DNA of 40,354 bases, taken from assembly GCA_001184395.1 (NCBI GenBank), contig LFLF01000022.1:1-40354 (forward strand). The letters are read 5' to 3'. The DNA is from Candidatus Paraburkholderia calva. GTDB lineage: Bacteria > Pseudomonadota > Gammaproteobacteria > Burkholderiales > Burkholderiaceae. Positions 1 to 8,896 of this stretch are shown in pieces. Position numbers and translations under genes: made by a program. How positions within the stretch are numbered: the stretch's first letter is position 1; every line of letters starts with the position of its first letter. The notes under the pieces were generated by a model. The model saw only the letters and a program-made list of their open reading frames with translations, did not search any database and was not told where the DNA came from.

Positions 1-79
1 CAACGCCGCCTGACCAAAGAAAACCATACGCAAAATCCTAGATGTAAGTCGCGCTTCCCACGCCAGCAGATTTGCAGCG

Positions 80-385
80 CTAGGCAACATTCATGCGCAT
101 GCCTGTGCGCTCAAATTGGCGCTTACCGATGACCAGCAGCGCACCGTTTGCCACTTGGAAGATTCCGGCCAGTATCGTGTCGCTGCCGGCGGCGCCCCCG
201 GTCGCAAGTGGATTGTTGACGACGTTTCCGTAGATGGTGACGAGCGCTTGGCGCGACTTGGCGCCCGAGCGCTGCGCTGCCTGCGTGATCTCGCCGAGCG
301 TCGTACCGTCGGCGAACGTCGGCATGGACATCGAGCAACCGGCGATAAGCAGCAGAAGGGCGCGCGTAGTCTTCATGCGGTTCAT
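80..385 (-). pseudogene. N-terminal fragment of a DotA/TraY-like conjugation membrane protein
   Basis: 101 codons beginning MNRMKTTRALLLLIAG, with a GGAGGA ribosome site just upstream of the ATG. The first 25 residues look like a signal peptide ending near TFADG. A segment follows (TLGEITQAAQ, then ILAGIFQVANGALLVIG) that resembles the start of DotA/TraY integral membrane proteins of type IVB-like conjugation systems. Those proteins are several hundred residues long, whereas here the frame changes character after LLVIG and stops. I therefore read it as a truncated gene. It lies beside a plasmid replication gene, which fits a conjugative-plasmid origin. The family call is from memory of the motif and is tentative. 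Confidence 0.42.
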
Positions 386-450
386 CGCTGTTCCTCCCGT
401 TGATCGCTCTTGGTCCACCAGAATCGAACCTCGTGGTCGAAGATGTGGGC

Positions 451-708
451 TCACCAAAACCGCCGTCGGTAGTAGTCGATACACGGCGGCTGGTCGGGAT
501 GGCGTGTGCGCCACAGCAGTTCGTCGGAGAACCAGGCGAGGACGATCGTGACGACCACCAATAGGATCGACCAAACAAGTAGCTGAAAAAGTCGCTCGGT
601 GAAGAGGCTGAAGAGCGACCAGAGGGCAAGAAAGAGGAACGCCCGCTTCAGCGCCAGTTGCTTGGCGACTTCTTTTTCATCAGGGTTTGGCATTTTTGTT
701 ACTTGCAT
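451..708 (-). CDS. small two-helix membrane protein of plasmid-derived segment
   Basis: 85 residues, start ATG at 708 (a second in-frame ATG lies five codons later, before PNPDEKE). The N-terminus is charged, followed by a long hydrophobic stretch (roughly residues 27-61) that can form two transmembrane helices, then a polar tail with RTRHPDQPP. I do not recognise the family. It lies between the broken trfA and the DotA/TraY-like fragment, on the same strand, so it is probably part of the same mobile-element transcription unit. A 19-bp palindrome sits 11-29 bp upstream of the start and could be its operator. It has no visible lesion. Confidence 0.5.
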   Translation of the reverse strand: MQVTKMPNPDEKEVAKQLALKRAFLFLALWSLFSLFTERLFQLLVWSILLVVVTIVLAWFSDELLWRTRHPDQPPCIDYYRRRFW

Positions 709-718
709 TTACACGTTT

Positions 719-737
719 GCGTATGTAGTACATACGC
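719..737. promoter_or_regulatory. 19-bp perfect palindrome, candidate operator
   Basis: Arms gcgtatgta and tacatacgc surround a single central base. The symmetry extends imperfectly to acgt on both sides (713-716 and about 738-741). It lies in the short gap between the end of trfA and the start of the small membrane gene, just upstream of that start. Such a compact palindrome in a plasmid intergenic gap is typical of a dimeric repressor site. I see no match to the KorA or KorB operators of IncP plasmids. Confidence 0.45.
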
Positions 738-793
738 ACGTACTCAACTGTGGCGGATCGGCGAACCGCGCGGAAGAGGGTGGCTCGCATGGC

Positions 794-1718
794 TTACAAC
801 TTGGTCCACACCGCTTGCTCTGAACCGCGTGTACTGGTTCCGATGTGCGCGGCGGCGATGACTTCAACACGCTCCAGCTCCACAAGTGCGGCGCGCAAAG
901 CACTTCGGAATTTCCGCAGGAGGCTGGTGTATTGAAGCTTGTCTTTGAGCCAATCGAGGCCGTATCGCTGCACCTTGTCGGCAGAGGTAGCGACGAGGCG
1001 CTGCAACGTTTTGGCCATGTCTTGGCTTCGCTTGATTGCTAGGCGCTTCTCCCAATCGATACGCGCGAACTCCTGATACGCGCGAACTCCTGGTTGCTGT
1101 ACATGGCACCCATCGAGGGTCGATTACCAGCGTGTACTGCTTACGCGATGCGTCGTATCTGAATCGATCGATCATTCGTATTCCGTCGCCATCGGAGTCG
1201 CCGTCGCCAATGCGGTACTTGTTGACGACGTCGATGATCAATGTGGCCTTGTAGATTGCCTCCACGGCTCGTCGAAGCCACCGATACTCGGCCCCGCGGA
1301 TCTGCCGGCCCATCGCTTCGAGTATCGATGCGCTGCGCACATCGAACGGCTCGCCTATCAGGGAGGCCGACGCGACATGCATGAGCTGCATCAAGACGTC
1401 GGCCTGACTTTCGTCGAGTTGAATACCGGTGAATCTGATCACCACGTCGCGGCAGCTGATTAGGAGGTGATCGTTAAGGAAGCGTCGCTAGTGGGTCTTG
1501 GACAGAGGGGCAAACAGGCTGCTTCGAGCGATGTGATTCGGCATTGTCCGCATTGTCGGCTCTAGCCCGGGCAGGAACATTTGGCGAGGCCGTGCGAGCT
1601 CGCGTGCCGCCCGCTCTTGTATTCGCGACCACATTTCGGTGCTTAGGACGTTTCGAGGCTGCAGCGGTTCGAGGGGCTTTTGCGAGCGGAGCGCATCTTT
1701 GCTTTGCGAAGCATTCAT
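794..1718 (-). pseudogene. trfA: TrfA-type plasmid replication initiator, disrupted
   Basis: TrfA binds iterons at a plasmid origin and starts replication. The protein can be followed across three pieces. The N-terminus from ATG 1718 contains FLPGLEPTMRTMPNHIARSS. The core (from about 1487) contains VIRFTGIQLDESQADVLMQL, typical of the family, plus ATLIIDV and DRFRYD. The C-terminus contains FARIDWEKRLAI, up to stop 794-796. Three lesions separate them: TAG at 1488-1490 in the same frame as the core, an apparent 1-nt loss near 1112 after DPRW, and a 17-bp tandem duplication at 1058-1092 that shifts the frame. The small upstream gene overlaps the start by ATGA, implying translational coupling originally. 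It is clearly non-functional unless frames are rescued. Confidence 0.8.
1058..1092. repeat. 17-bp perfect tandem duplication inside trfA
   Basis: The unit gatacgcgcgaactcct occurs at 1058-1074 and 1075-1091, followed by g, so the repeat can be phased one base either way. Seventeen bases is not a multiple of three, so the duplication shifts the trfA frame between the core and the FARIDWEKR segment. Confidence 0.9.
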
Positions 1719-1894
1719 CGCTCGGCCCCCGCGCTGTATTCGTAACCTTGCCGCTTGGCGTCACCCTAGATCCAGCCGGAAAAGTAAGAGAAGGCGTCAA
1801 GACTGGCAGGGCATGGCGTTATGGCTCGACCGGTTTCGCCGGCCTCAAAGCCAGCGCGCCAAGCATCGGGATCAATCCGCGGACCGATCTTCAT
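1715..1894 (-). pseudogene. small conserved gene upstream of trfA, amber-interrupted
   Basis: Reading from ATG 1894 gives MKIGPRIDPDAWRAGFEAG, then PASLDAFSYFSGWI, a TAG at 1766-1768, then GDAKRQGYEYSAG and a TGA at 1715-1717. That TGA overlaps the trfA ATG (ATGA). The phrase DAWRAGFEAG...SYFSG.I.GDAKRQG resembles small proteins I recall beside trfA in broad-host-range-like plasmids. Removing the amber would give about 59 residues. Continuation of the same pattern after the TAG, without a frame change, argues for a nonsense mutation in a real small gene. Function unknown. Confidence 0.5.
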
Positions 1895-2239
1895 CGCGCC
1901 CCCCCTGGGTTGGCGACCGCGATTCGATCGCTTGGCGCTGCCAGGCTGCTTGCTGCGCTTTTATCGGCCGGCCGCGCGGGCGTCGGGCTGTAGGGGGCGG
2001 TGGTTCCCGACTTGCGTTAATCTACACGCAAGAACGTCACTTTCCCACCAGCACAGCTGCCGGCTGTTGGGCATCTTGAAAGGGCGAGGTATCAGGCGGA
2101 GGTACTTAGCGTTCGTCGCGCAACTACGAATGGTGGTCGGTGCTTTACCGATCAGCCTGGAGAGTTCTTCGATCAAATAAGACACGTACTGGCAGACGCG
2201 TACTGGCGCGTCTGCCTTGGCGTGGAACGGGACAGACAT
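1872..2239 (-). pseudogene. AlpA-like helix-turn-helix DNA-binding protein, frameshifted
   Basis: Start ATG 2239 is preceded by a GAGGTG ribosome site. The N-terminal part contains a helix-turn-helix-like SRLIGKAPTTIRSC, then PRPFKMPNSRQLCWWESDVLA, a pattern typical of AlpA/excisionase-type regulators (substrate-specific residues, then W..SDV.AW). After SDVLA the frame is lost near 2010-2020. A second frame then carries a plausible tail (KAQQAAWQRQAIESR) to TGA at 1872-1874, overlapping the next gene. It probably regulated the mobile element. The direction and overlap suggest an operon of this gene, the small gene and trfA. Confidence 0.5.
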
Positions 2240-2283
2240 GACACCTCACACGGGCTCGAAAGCGCGGTGAGGGGTAGGTGTCA
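2239..2283. promoter_or_regulatory. spaced inverted repeat upstream of the plasmid operon
   Basis: The arms tgacacct (2239-2246) and aggtgtca (2276-2283) are perfect inverted copies. Inside them, cctcac/gtgagg (2244-2249 and 2267-2272) also pair. The element touches the start codon of the AlpA-like gene. It could be an autoregulatory operator, or half-sites related to TrfA iterons, which share the TGACA core. This is inference only. Confidence 0.3.
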
Positions 2284-2363
2284 ACAGTCCTCACGTGTGT
2301 AGGCCCCGTGCGGGTGTTTGGCGGACATCGGGCAGGACTGCAATGAACGTTGCACTTCGTACA

Positions 2364-2383
2364 TTACTGTCTTTTACTGTCTT
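2364..2383. repeat. 10-bp tandem duplication
   Basis: Unit ttactgtctt occurs at 2364-2373 and 2374-2383, in non-coding DNA. It belongs to the series of short two-copy duplications seen across the window. Confidence 0.8.
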
Positions 2384-2559
2384 TGCCCCCGACGCCTTCG
2401 TTGTTCAAAGGTGCAGCGTTTCGTGTCGAGCTATCCCATACACTTACTTTGCTCGACCCTCCAGCGTCATCGTCAACAGCGCAGAGCGCGTGCCTCGAAT
2501 CCAGCATTCCGACTACAAGCTTTAGTCATGGATACCGACATGGGGAAAGTAGTACAAAA

Positions 2560-2593
2560 GAAATGTCCGGTCGACTGACAGAAATGTCCGGTC
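2560..2593. repeat. direct repeats with 21-bp period, possible insertion-sequence end
   Basis: gaaatgtccggtc occurs at 2560-2572 and 2581-2593, exactly 21 bp apart. A related inverted motif (gggacattc) follows at about 2600. Regularly spaced transposase-binding repeats of about 20 bp are found at the ends of IS21-type elements, so this may be the relic of one terminus. No transposase gene or second end is visible. Confidence 0.3.
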
Positions 2594-2699
2594 AACTACG
2601 GGACATTCTTGGGACAACCAGATGTAGGGTTTACTCTAACTCAACATGAACAGTGAGTTGGAAAAGGATCGATAACTCCTTGATCCCTTTGAAGAACTC

Positions 2700-2776
2700 T
2701 GGTCGGGGTGAGAGGATTCGAACCTCCGGCCTCTACGTCCCGAACGTAGCGCTCTACCAGGCTAAGCTACACCCCG
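2700..2776 (-). tRNA. tRNA-Pro, anticodon CGG
   Basis: The reverse strand begins CGGGGTGTAGC and ends CACCCCGACCA. The acceptor stem CGGGGTG/CACCCCG is perfect. The anticodon stem-loop CTACG-TTCGGGA-CGTAG gives anticodon CGG (codon CCG), and the T-loop GTTCGAATC is canonical. CCA is encoded at 2700-2702. Its 3' end faces the plasmid-derived segment at lower coordinates, the usual polarity for an integrative element inserted at a tRNA gene. Confidence 0.95.
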
Positions 2777-2834
2777 AATTTTCCAACTAATCTACTCTAC
2801 AAAACTCTGGACTCTTACGCCGTTCCAGGCTTTT

Positions 2835-3827
2835 TTAAGACTGCCTCAAAATCGAGTAAATATGCAATCTTAGCAGACTCTCTTTGAAAATGGAATCGGG
2901 AAATGAAGAAATTGCATTTGCCGCTGCCTGAGCCTCTTTGCGCGCGCATTCCAGCGTGTGATCCAGCGCGCCGGATGTCGTGATCGCGTGGAAGATCGTG
3001 TCGAAGCGGTCCGTGCCGCCTTGCTCGATCACCTCGCGCACGAGGGCCGCCTGTTCTTCCGTGCCGTGTTTCATCAGATAGATGAGCGGCAAAGTGGGCT
3101 TGCCTTCGCGCAGGTCGTCGCCGGCGTTCTTGCCCATCGATTCCGGCGTGCCGGTGTAGTCGAGCCAGTCGTCCATGATCTGAAACGCGGTGCCGATGCG
3201 CCGGCCGAATTCCGCCGCCGCCGCTTCGGTGCACGCATCGGAACCCGCGAGGACCGCGCCGAGTTGCGCCGCCGCTTCGAACAGCTTTGCCGTCTTGTAG
3301 CGGATCACTTGCATGTAGCGGGCTTCGTCCACATTCGGGTCGTGCATGTTGAGTAACTGCAGCACTTCGCCTTCGGAAATGATGTTGGTCGCAAAGGAGA
3401 GAATCTCCATCACGCGCATCTTCCCGACGCTCACCATCATCTCGAACGAGCGCGAGTACAGGAAGTCGCCGACCAGCACGCTCGCCGCATTGCCGAACAG
3501 CGCATTGGCGGTCTTACGGCCGCGACGCAGATCGGATTCGTCGACGACGTCGTCGTGCAGGAGCGTCGCCGTGTGAATGAACTCCACCACCGCCGCCAGT
3601 TCATGGCGATGTCCGGTCGCGTCGCCCAGCGCGCCCGAAACCAGCAGCAGCAGCGCCGGACGCAGCCGCTTCCCGCCCGCGCCGATGATGTACTCCGAAA
3701 TCTGGTTGATCAGCATCACTTCTGATGCCAGGCGCTGCCGGATGACGCGATTGACCTGCTGCATGTCCTCGGCGATCGGGGCGAGCAGCGCGGCGGCATT
3801 GGGAGAGGAAGTGGCGGTGGACGACAT
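2835..3827 (-). CDS. ispB: octaprenyl-diphosphate synthase
   Basis: 330 residues, the usual length for the trans-isoprenyl synthase that builds the C40 side chain of ubiquinone from IPP and FPP. The first aspartate-rich motif is HDDVVDESD (D92, D93, D96), followed by the RRGRKTAN arginines. The second is MDDWLDYTG (D219, D220, D223). GGKRLRP near residue 51 is the substrate-binding lysine/arginine segment. It is divergent from rplU-rpmA-obgE, the standard Burkholderiales arrangement. The assigned start, ATG 3827, precedes SSTATSSPNAAALL. No lesion is visible. Confidence 0.93.
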   Translation of the reverse strand: MSSTATSSPNAAALLAPIAEDMQQVNRVIRQRLASEVMLINQISEYIIGAGGKRLRPALLLLVSGALGDATGHRHELAAVVEFIHTATLLHDDVVDESDLRRGRKTANALFGNAASVLVGDFLYSRSFEMMVSVGKMRVMEILSFATNIISEGEVLQLLNMHDPNVDEARYMQVIRYKTAKLFEAAAQLGAVLAGSDACTEAAAAEFGRRIGTAFQIMDDWLDYTGTPESMGKNAGDDLREGKPTLPLIYLMKHGTEEQAALVREVIEQGGTDRFDTIFHAITTSGALDHTLECARKEAQAAANAISSFPDSIFKESLLRLHIYSILRQS

Positions 3828-4040
3828 GATCGGCGAATAGGGTAATGCGGCGGATTATAAGTCGAATCCGACTCGCGCCGGGACTCAGCGCGCCGGGAAC
3901 GGCCGCGCCGCGTGAATTCACGGGAAAATCAGGCGCTTTTCGCCGAGGATCGAGTGGCTACTGCGCACAAGCGGAGACACAAGCGGCATGTTGACTGCAT
4001 CGGCGCACCTGCGCGCTAAGAGCTGCCGCCGAGGCGAAAT

Positions 4041-4072
4041 ACGGAAACGTTAACGTACGGAAACGTTAACGT
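4041..4072. repeat. 16-bp tandem duplication upstream of the rplU promoter
   Basis: acggaaacgttaacgt occurs at 4041-4056 and 4057-4072. Each copy contains the perfect palindrome acgttaacgt. The second copy ends four bases before the -35 hexamer, so the duplication places two identical palindromes directly upstream of a ribosomal-protein promoter. Confidence 0.9.
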
Positions 4073-4075
4073 CTT

Positions 4076-4104
4076 TTGACGTCGCACGTAACTCTATGTA
4101 TAAT
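4076..4104 (+). promoter_or_regulatory. sigma70 promoter for rplU-rpmA
   Basis: TTGACG at 4076-4081 and TATAAT at 4099-4104 are separated by 17 bp, a near-consensus housekeeping promoter. The rplU start lies at 4169, giving a leader of about 60 nt. Confidence 0.85.
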
Positions 4105-4168
4105 AGTGAATTTTCCCGCGGCAACGCAAGTTGAAAACGGGAAAAATGAATTCAGAGTGAGGTTCTCA

Positions 4169-4480
4169 ATGTATGCTGTCATAAAAACCGGCGGCAAGCA
4201 GTACGAGGTTGCCGTTGGCGAAAAATTGAAAGTAGAACAGATACCCGCAGACATTGACGCAGAAATCACGCTCGACCAGGTTCTCGCCGTAGGCGAAGGC
4301 GAATCGATTAAGTTCGGTACGCCGCTGGTCAGTGGGGCTTCCGTCAAGGCTACCGTGGTGTCCCAAGGTCGTCATGCCAAAGTGACCATCTTCAAGATGC
4401 GTCGCAGGAAGCACTACCAAAAGCACGCTGGCCATCGCCAGAACTACACTGAACTGCGCATCGACGCGATCAACGCGTAA
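4169..4480 (+). CDS. rplU: 50S ribosomal protein L21
   Basis: 103 residues starting [18 protein letters not shown], the universal L21 N-terminus. The C-terminal [16 protein letters not shown] is the rRNA-binding signature. I chose ATG 4169 because GAGTGAGG lies about 6 nt upstream and longer in-frame starts fall in the promoter region. It is followed 33 nt later by rpmA, as in most bacteria. Intact. Confidence 0.97.
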   Translation: MYAVIKTGGKQYEVAVGEKLKVEQIPADIDAEITLDQVLAVGEGESIKFGTPLVSGASVKATVVSQGRHAKVTIFKMRRRKHYQKHAGHRQNYTELRIDAINA

Positions 4481-4513
4481 GCGCATCGCATCGGTTGTTA
4501 AGGAGCTAAGCAA

Positions 4514-4774
4514 ATGGCACACAAAAAAGCAGGCGGGTCTTCCCGCAACGGCCGCGACTCCGAGTCGAAACGCCTCGGCGTGAAGGTGTACGGCGGCCAG
4601 GCAATCAACGCAGGCGGCATCATCGTTCGCCAGCGCGGCACGCGTATGCATCCGGGTGAGAATGTCGGCATCAGCAAGGATCACACCCTGTTCGCGCTGA
4701 CCGACGGCCACGTCAAGTTCGTGACCAAGGGCACCGCACGCAAGCACACGGTCGTCGTCGTCCCGGCAGCGTAA
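4514..4774 (+). CDS. rpmA: 50S ribosomal protein L27
   Basis: 86 residues, [19 protein letters not shown]..., the classical L27 start that reaches the peptidyl-transferase centre. The [16 protein letters not shown] core is complete. AAGGAG lies 9 nt upstream. It is co-transcribed with rplU and ends before a strong terminator. Intact. Confidence 0.97.
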   Translation: MAHKKAGGSSRNGRDSESKRLGVKVYGGQAINAGGIIVRQRGTRMHPGENVGISKDHTLFALTDGHVKFVTKGTARKHTVVVVPAA

Positions 4775-4803
4775 GTTTCTTACGCACGGGCTTCAGGACC
4801 GGA

Positions 4804-4834
4804 AAGGCCCCGCGAAGTTCATGGGGCCTTTTTC
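4804..4834 (+). terminator. rho-independent terminator after rpmA
   Basis: The stem aaggcccc / ggggcctt (4804-4811 and 4823-4830) is followed by a T run. It separates the ribosomal-protein unit from obgE. Confidence 0.85.
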
Positions 4835-4932
4835 ATTGGTGCGCGGAAAACGCGCATCCAAAGAATTCAAGGTTATCGGTGATCGGCACTGACGGTCACG
4901 GCAAAATAGCAGCACGACACGGGACGGAGTAA

Positions 4933-6060
<1,128 letters not shown>

Positions 6061-6089
6061 ACGACATATCGATGAGGAGAAAGCGCACG

Positions 6090-7208
6090 ATGCGTTCGAT
6101 CATCGCCGCTGCGAAGCGAATCGTAGTGAAGGTAGGGTCCAGCCTCGTCACCAACGACGGGTGCGGGCTCGATCATGCAGCCATCGGCCGCTGGGCGTCG
6201 CAGATCGCGGCGTTGCGGGAGCAGGGCAAGGAAGTCGTGCTGGTGAGTTCGGGCGCGATCGCCGAAGGTATCCACCGGCTCGGCTGGAGCAAGCGGCCGC
6301 GTGAGATCGACGAATTGCAGGCGGCCGCGGCGGTCGGCCAGATGGGGCTGGCGCAGGTGTACGAGAGCAGCTTCGGCGCGCATAATATCCGCATCGCGCA
6401 GATCCTGCTTACGCACGCCGATCTCGCCGACCGCGAGCGTTATCTCAATGCGCGTTCCACCTTGCTCACGTTGTTGCGTTTCGGCGCGTTGCCGATCATC
6501 AACGAGAACGACACGGTCATCACCGACGAAATCAAGTTCGGCGACAACGACACGCTCGGCGCGCTCGTGGCCAATCTGATCGAAGGCGATGCGCTCGTCA
6601 TCCTCACCGATCAGCGCGGTCTCTTCACCGCCGATCCGCGCAAGGACCCGGGCGCGACGCTGGTCGAGCAGGCCTACGCCGGCACGCCCGAACTCGAGGC
6701 GATGGCCGGCGGCGCGGGCTCGAGCCTCGGACGCGGCGGCATGCTGACCAAGATTCTCGCGGCCAAGCGCGTGGCGCACAGCGGCACGAACACGGTGATC
6801 GCGAACGGCCGTGAAGCCGATGTCCTTACGCGCCTCGCATCGGGCGAAGCGATCGGTACGCAGTTGATCGCGCGCACGGCCCGCATGGCGGCGCGCAAGC
6901 AGTGGATGGCCGATCATCTGCAGGTGCGCGGGCACGTGGTCATCGACAATGGCGCGGTGCAAAAGCTCACCGACGACGGCAAAAGCCTCTTGCCCATCGG
7001 CGTGATCGACGTGAAGGGCGCGTTCGATCGGGGCGAAGTGATCGCGTGCGTGAACGGCGAAGGGCAGGAAGTGGCGCGCGGCATCACCAATTACAGCAGT
7101 TCGGAGGCGCGGCTGATCCATCGCCGGCCGAGCGGCGAGATCGAATCGGTGCTCAGCTATATGCTCGAGCCGGAACTGATCCATCGCGACAATCTGGTGC
7201 TGGTCTGA
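6090..7208 (+). CDS. proB: glutamate 5-kinase
   Basis: 372 residues from ATG 6090 ([24 protein letters not shown]). It phosphorylates glutamate in the first step of proline synthesis. The amino-acid-kinase domain shows [33 protein letters not shown] and GGMLTKI. A C-terminal PUA domain begins near residue 270 ([11 protein letters not shown]). An alternative in-frame ATG at 6072 exists, but it overlaps the ATGAGGAG that serves as the ribosome site. Probably co-transcribed with obgE. Intact. Confidence 0.95.
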   Translation: MRSIIAAAKRIVVKVGSSLVTNDGCGLDHAAIGRWASQIAALREQGKEVVLVSSGAIAEGIHRLGWSKRPREIDELQAAAAVGQMGLAQVYESSFGAHNIRIAQILLTHADLADRERYLNARSTLLTLLRFGALPIINENDTVITDEIKFGDNDTLGALVANLIEGDALVILTDQRGLFTADPRKDPGATLVEQAYAGTPELEAMAGGAGSSLGRGGMLTKILAAKRVAHSGTNTVIANGREADVLTRLASGEAIGTQLIARTARMAARKQWMADHLQVRGHVVIDNGAVQKLTDDGKSLLPIGVIDVKGAFDRGEVIACVNGEGQEVARGITNYSSSEARLIHRRPSGEIESVLSYMLEPELIHRDNLVLV

Positions 7209-7226
7209 AGTCCGCGGACGCGCACG

Positions 7227-7264
7227 AAAAAGCCCGCTGAGCCGAAAGGCCAGCGGGCTTTTGC
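7227..7264. terminator. bidirectional terminator between proB and the CNP1-like gene
   Basis: The stem aagcccgctg / cagcgggctt (7230-7239 and 7251-7260) is flanked by A-rich and T-rich sides, so it can terminate transcripts from both convergent genes. Confidence 0.85.
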
Positions 7265-7291
7265 ATGTTCAGCCGGAACGCGAAAACGCGA

Positions 7292-7873
7292 TCAGCGCGT
7301 GTTGATCGACGTCTGCGTGCGCTTGTAGCGGATATTGTTGACGATCACTTTCGCCGTCCCGACGGGCAGCTTATTCGCGCAGAAGTAGTCCTGATAGAGC
7401 GCCGCCTGATACCCGTTCAGCTCACCGTTTTCGATGCGCCGGAAGCCGAATGCCGTGTCGCGATCCCAACCGTTGCCGTCTTCGTTGATGCTCGCGTAAC
7501 TGCGCCACTCGTACGTGTCGCAGCGGATGCCTTCGTAGTTCACGTTGCGCGCGCCGCTCGTACTCGACGCGACGACCGCGTAACGTACCACGCCGTCGCT
7601 GCCGACGTCGATCGATTTCTGACCGACCGAGAACGTCAACGGCGTATTCTGCGACACGGTGAACTGAAGCAGGTCGGCCGCCTGCGGCAGCGCCGGCAGC
7701 GTGTCCACCTTGTTTTCGACCCAGTTCAATTTTTGATCGAGCAGATAGGCGAACGCGCTGTCGTCCTTGTTGCTCGGCTGCTTCGAACTGGAACAGCCGG
7801 CGAGCGCGGCGAACATGGCCGCGGATGCCGCGATTACCACGAATGAGGTTTTGAATTTCGCTTCGAATTTCAA
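7292..7873 (-). CDS. CNP1-like family lipoprotein
   Basis: 193 residues if started at TTG 7873 (then KFEAKFKTSFVVIAASAAM). A lipoprotein signal ends in LAGC with Cys at 27. The mature part (NWVENKVDTLPALP..., YEGIRCDTYEWRSYAS, NKLPVGTAK) matches a beta-proteobacterial CNP1-like periplasmic family of unknown function that I recall next to rppH. An ATG at 7981 would extend it by 36 residues, but that stretch contains the hairpin at 7934-7960 and has no signal-peptide character. I therefore prefer the inner start, though no good ribosome site is visible. Intact. Confidence 0.7.
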   Translation of the reverse strand: MKFEAKFKTSFVVIAASAAMFAALAGCSSSKQPSNKDDSAFAYLLDQKLNWVENKVDTLPALPQAADLLQFTVSQNTPLTFSVGQKSIDVGSDGVVRYAVVASSTSGARNVNYEGIRCDTYEWRSYASINEDGNGWDRDTAFGFRRIENGELNGYQAALYQDYFCANKLPVGTAKVIVNNIRYKRTQTSINTR

Positions 7874-7933
7874 TTGGGTAATCCCGAAAACGTGCGCGCG
7901 AACCGAGTGGATCGCCGCGCGGAACAAGCAGAA

Positions 7934-7960
7934 CGGCACGGCGAGAATGTCGCCGTGCCG
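7934..7960 (-). terminator. hairpin downstream of rppH
   Basis: The perfect 11-bp stem cggcacggcga / tcgccgtgccg (7934-7944 and 7950-7960) lies about 50 nt past the rppH stop. It lacks a clear T run, so termination is only probable. Its presence argues against translation through this region. Confidence 0.5.
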
Positions 7961-8008
7961 CCGCTCAACCGTCTCTGACAAAGAGTTTTGGACCAGAAAG
8001 CGCGACGA

Positions 8009-8659
8009 TCATTCGCACGGCGACTGCCGCACGATGATGCGCACTTCCTCGCTGACCGAGCATTCTGCCTCAACTGCATTACCGCCGGCAGTGACAGACG
8101 CGGTCTCGATCGTCATCGACTGGACGATGCGTGGATAGCGCGGCCCATTATGCGCGGCGCGCTCGCCGCGATCTCCGCGGGAGTTGGTACGCCGCAAGAA
8201 GCGAGATAGCTCGGTGAGAGCCATTTGATAAACGTCGCGCTTGAACTCGATGACCGCGTCCAGCGGCACCCAATATTCGTTCCAGCGCCAGGCATCGAAC
8301 TCCGGATGGTCCGTCGCACGCAGGCAGATGTCGCAATCGCGTCCCACCATGCGCAGCAGAAACCAGATCTGTTTCTGACCGCGATAATGGCCGCGCACCT
8401 CGCGCTTGATGAACTTGTCCGGTACCTCATAACGCAGCCAGTCGCGCGTGCGACCGACAACTTTCACATGCTCAGGCAGCAAGCCGGTTTCTTCGTGTAA
8501 CTCCCGATACATCGCTTGCACTGGGGTCTCACCGTATTTGATGCCCCCTTGCGGAAACTGCCAGGAATGTTCACGCAGCCGCTTGCCCCAAAACACTTCG
8601 TTGCGCGCGTTCAAGAGGATGATGCCGACGTTCGGGCGAAAGCCTTCACGATCCAGCAT
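8009..8659 (-). CDS. rppH: RNA pyrophosphohydrolase (Nudix)
   Basis: 216 residues. RppH removes pyrophosphate from the 5' end of mRNA and triggers RNase E decay. It begins [20 protein letters not shown], the family start, and the Nudix box (residues about 38-60, GGIKYGETP...REL.EETGL) is complete. The C-terminus has a low-complexity extension beyond the roughly 160-residue E. coli protein, as in other Burkholderia. A TATAAT-like -10 on this strand (8693-8698) lies about 35 nt upstream of the start. It is divergent from proS. Intact. Confidence 0.93.
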   Translation of the reverse strand: MLDREGFRPNVGIILLNARNEVFWGKRLREHSWQFPQGGIKYGETPVQAMYRELHEETGLLPEHVKVVGRTRDWLRYEVPDKFIKREVRGHYRGQKQIWFLLRMVGRDCDICLRATDHPEFDAWRWNEYWVPLDAVIEFKRDVYQMALTELSRFLRRTNSRGDRGERAAHNGPRYPRIVQSMTIETASVTAGGNAVEAECSVSEEVRIIVRQSPCE

Positions 8660-8896
8660 ACAGTCACCTTCAAATCCTTTAAAATTGCTTTGATTATAAA
8701 CAGTTATTGGTCCCGGCGCACTAGCACGAACCCAATTCGGGGCTCGATTTCACGAGCTTGTCAGACAAGCTTTGCCAGCCGAATCGGAAGACGGCAAAAT
8801 CTTCCATTCGCTGAACCGTTCCGTTTGTTCACCTTCGTATCGCCTGCTTCCGCGCTTGTTCAGCACGAAGCCGCGCGCCGCTGTTGGAAAATTTGA

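Larger units (their letters stand above)
2284..2699. other. gene-free junction between plasmid remnant and chromosome
   Basis: I see no credible gene here. The stretch contains a 10-bp tandem duplication (2364-2383) and two copies of gaaatgtccggtc 21 bp apart (2560-2572 and 2581-2593). It then runs into the encoded CCA of tRNA-Pro. It is the probable boundary between element-derived DNA and the conserved ispB neighbourhood. Confidence 0.4.
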
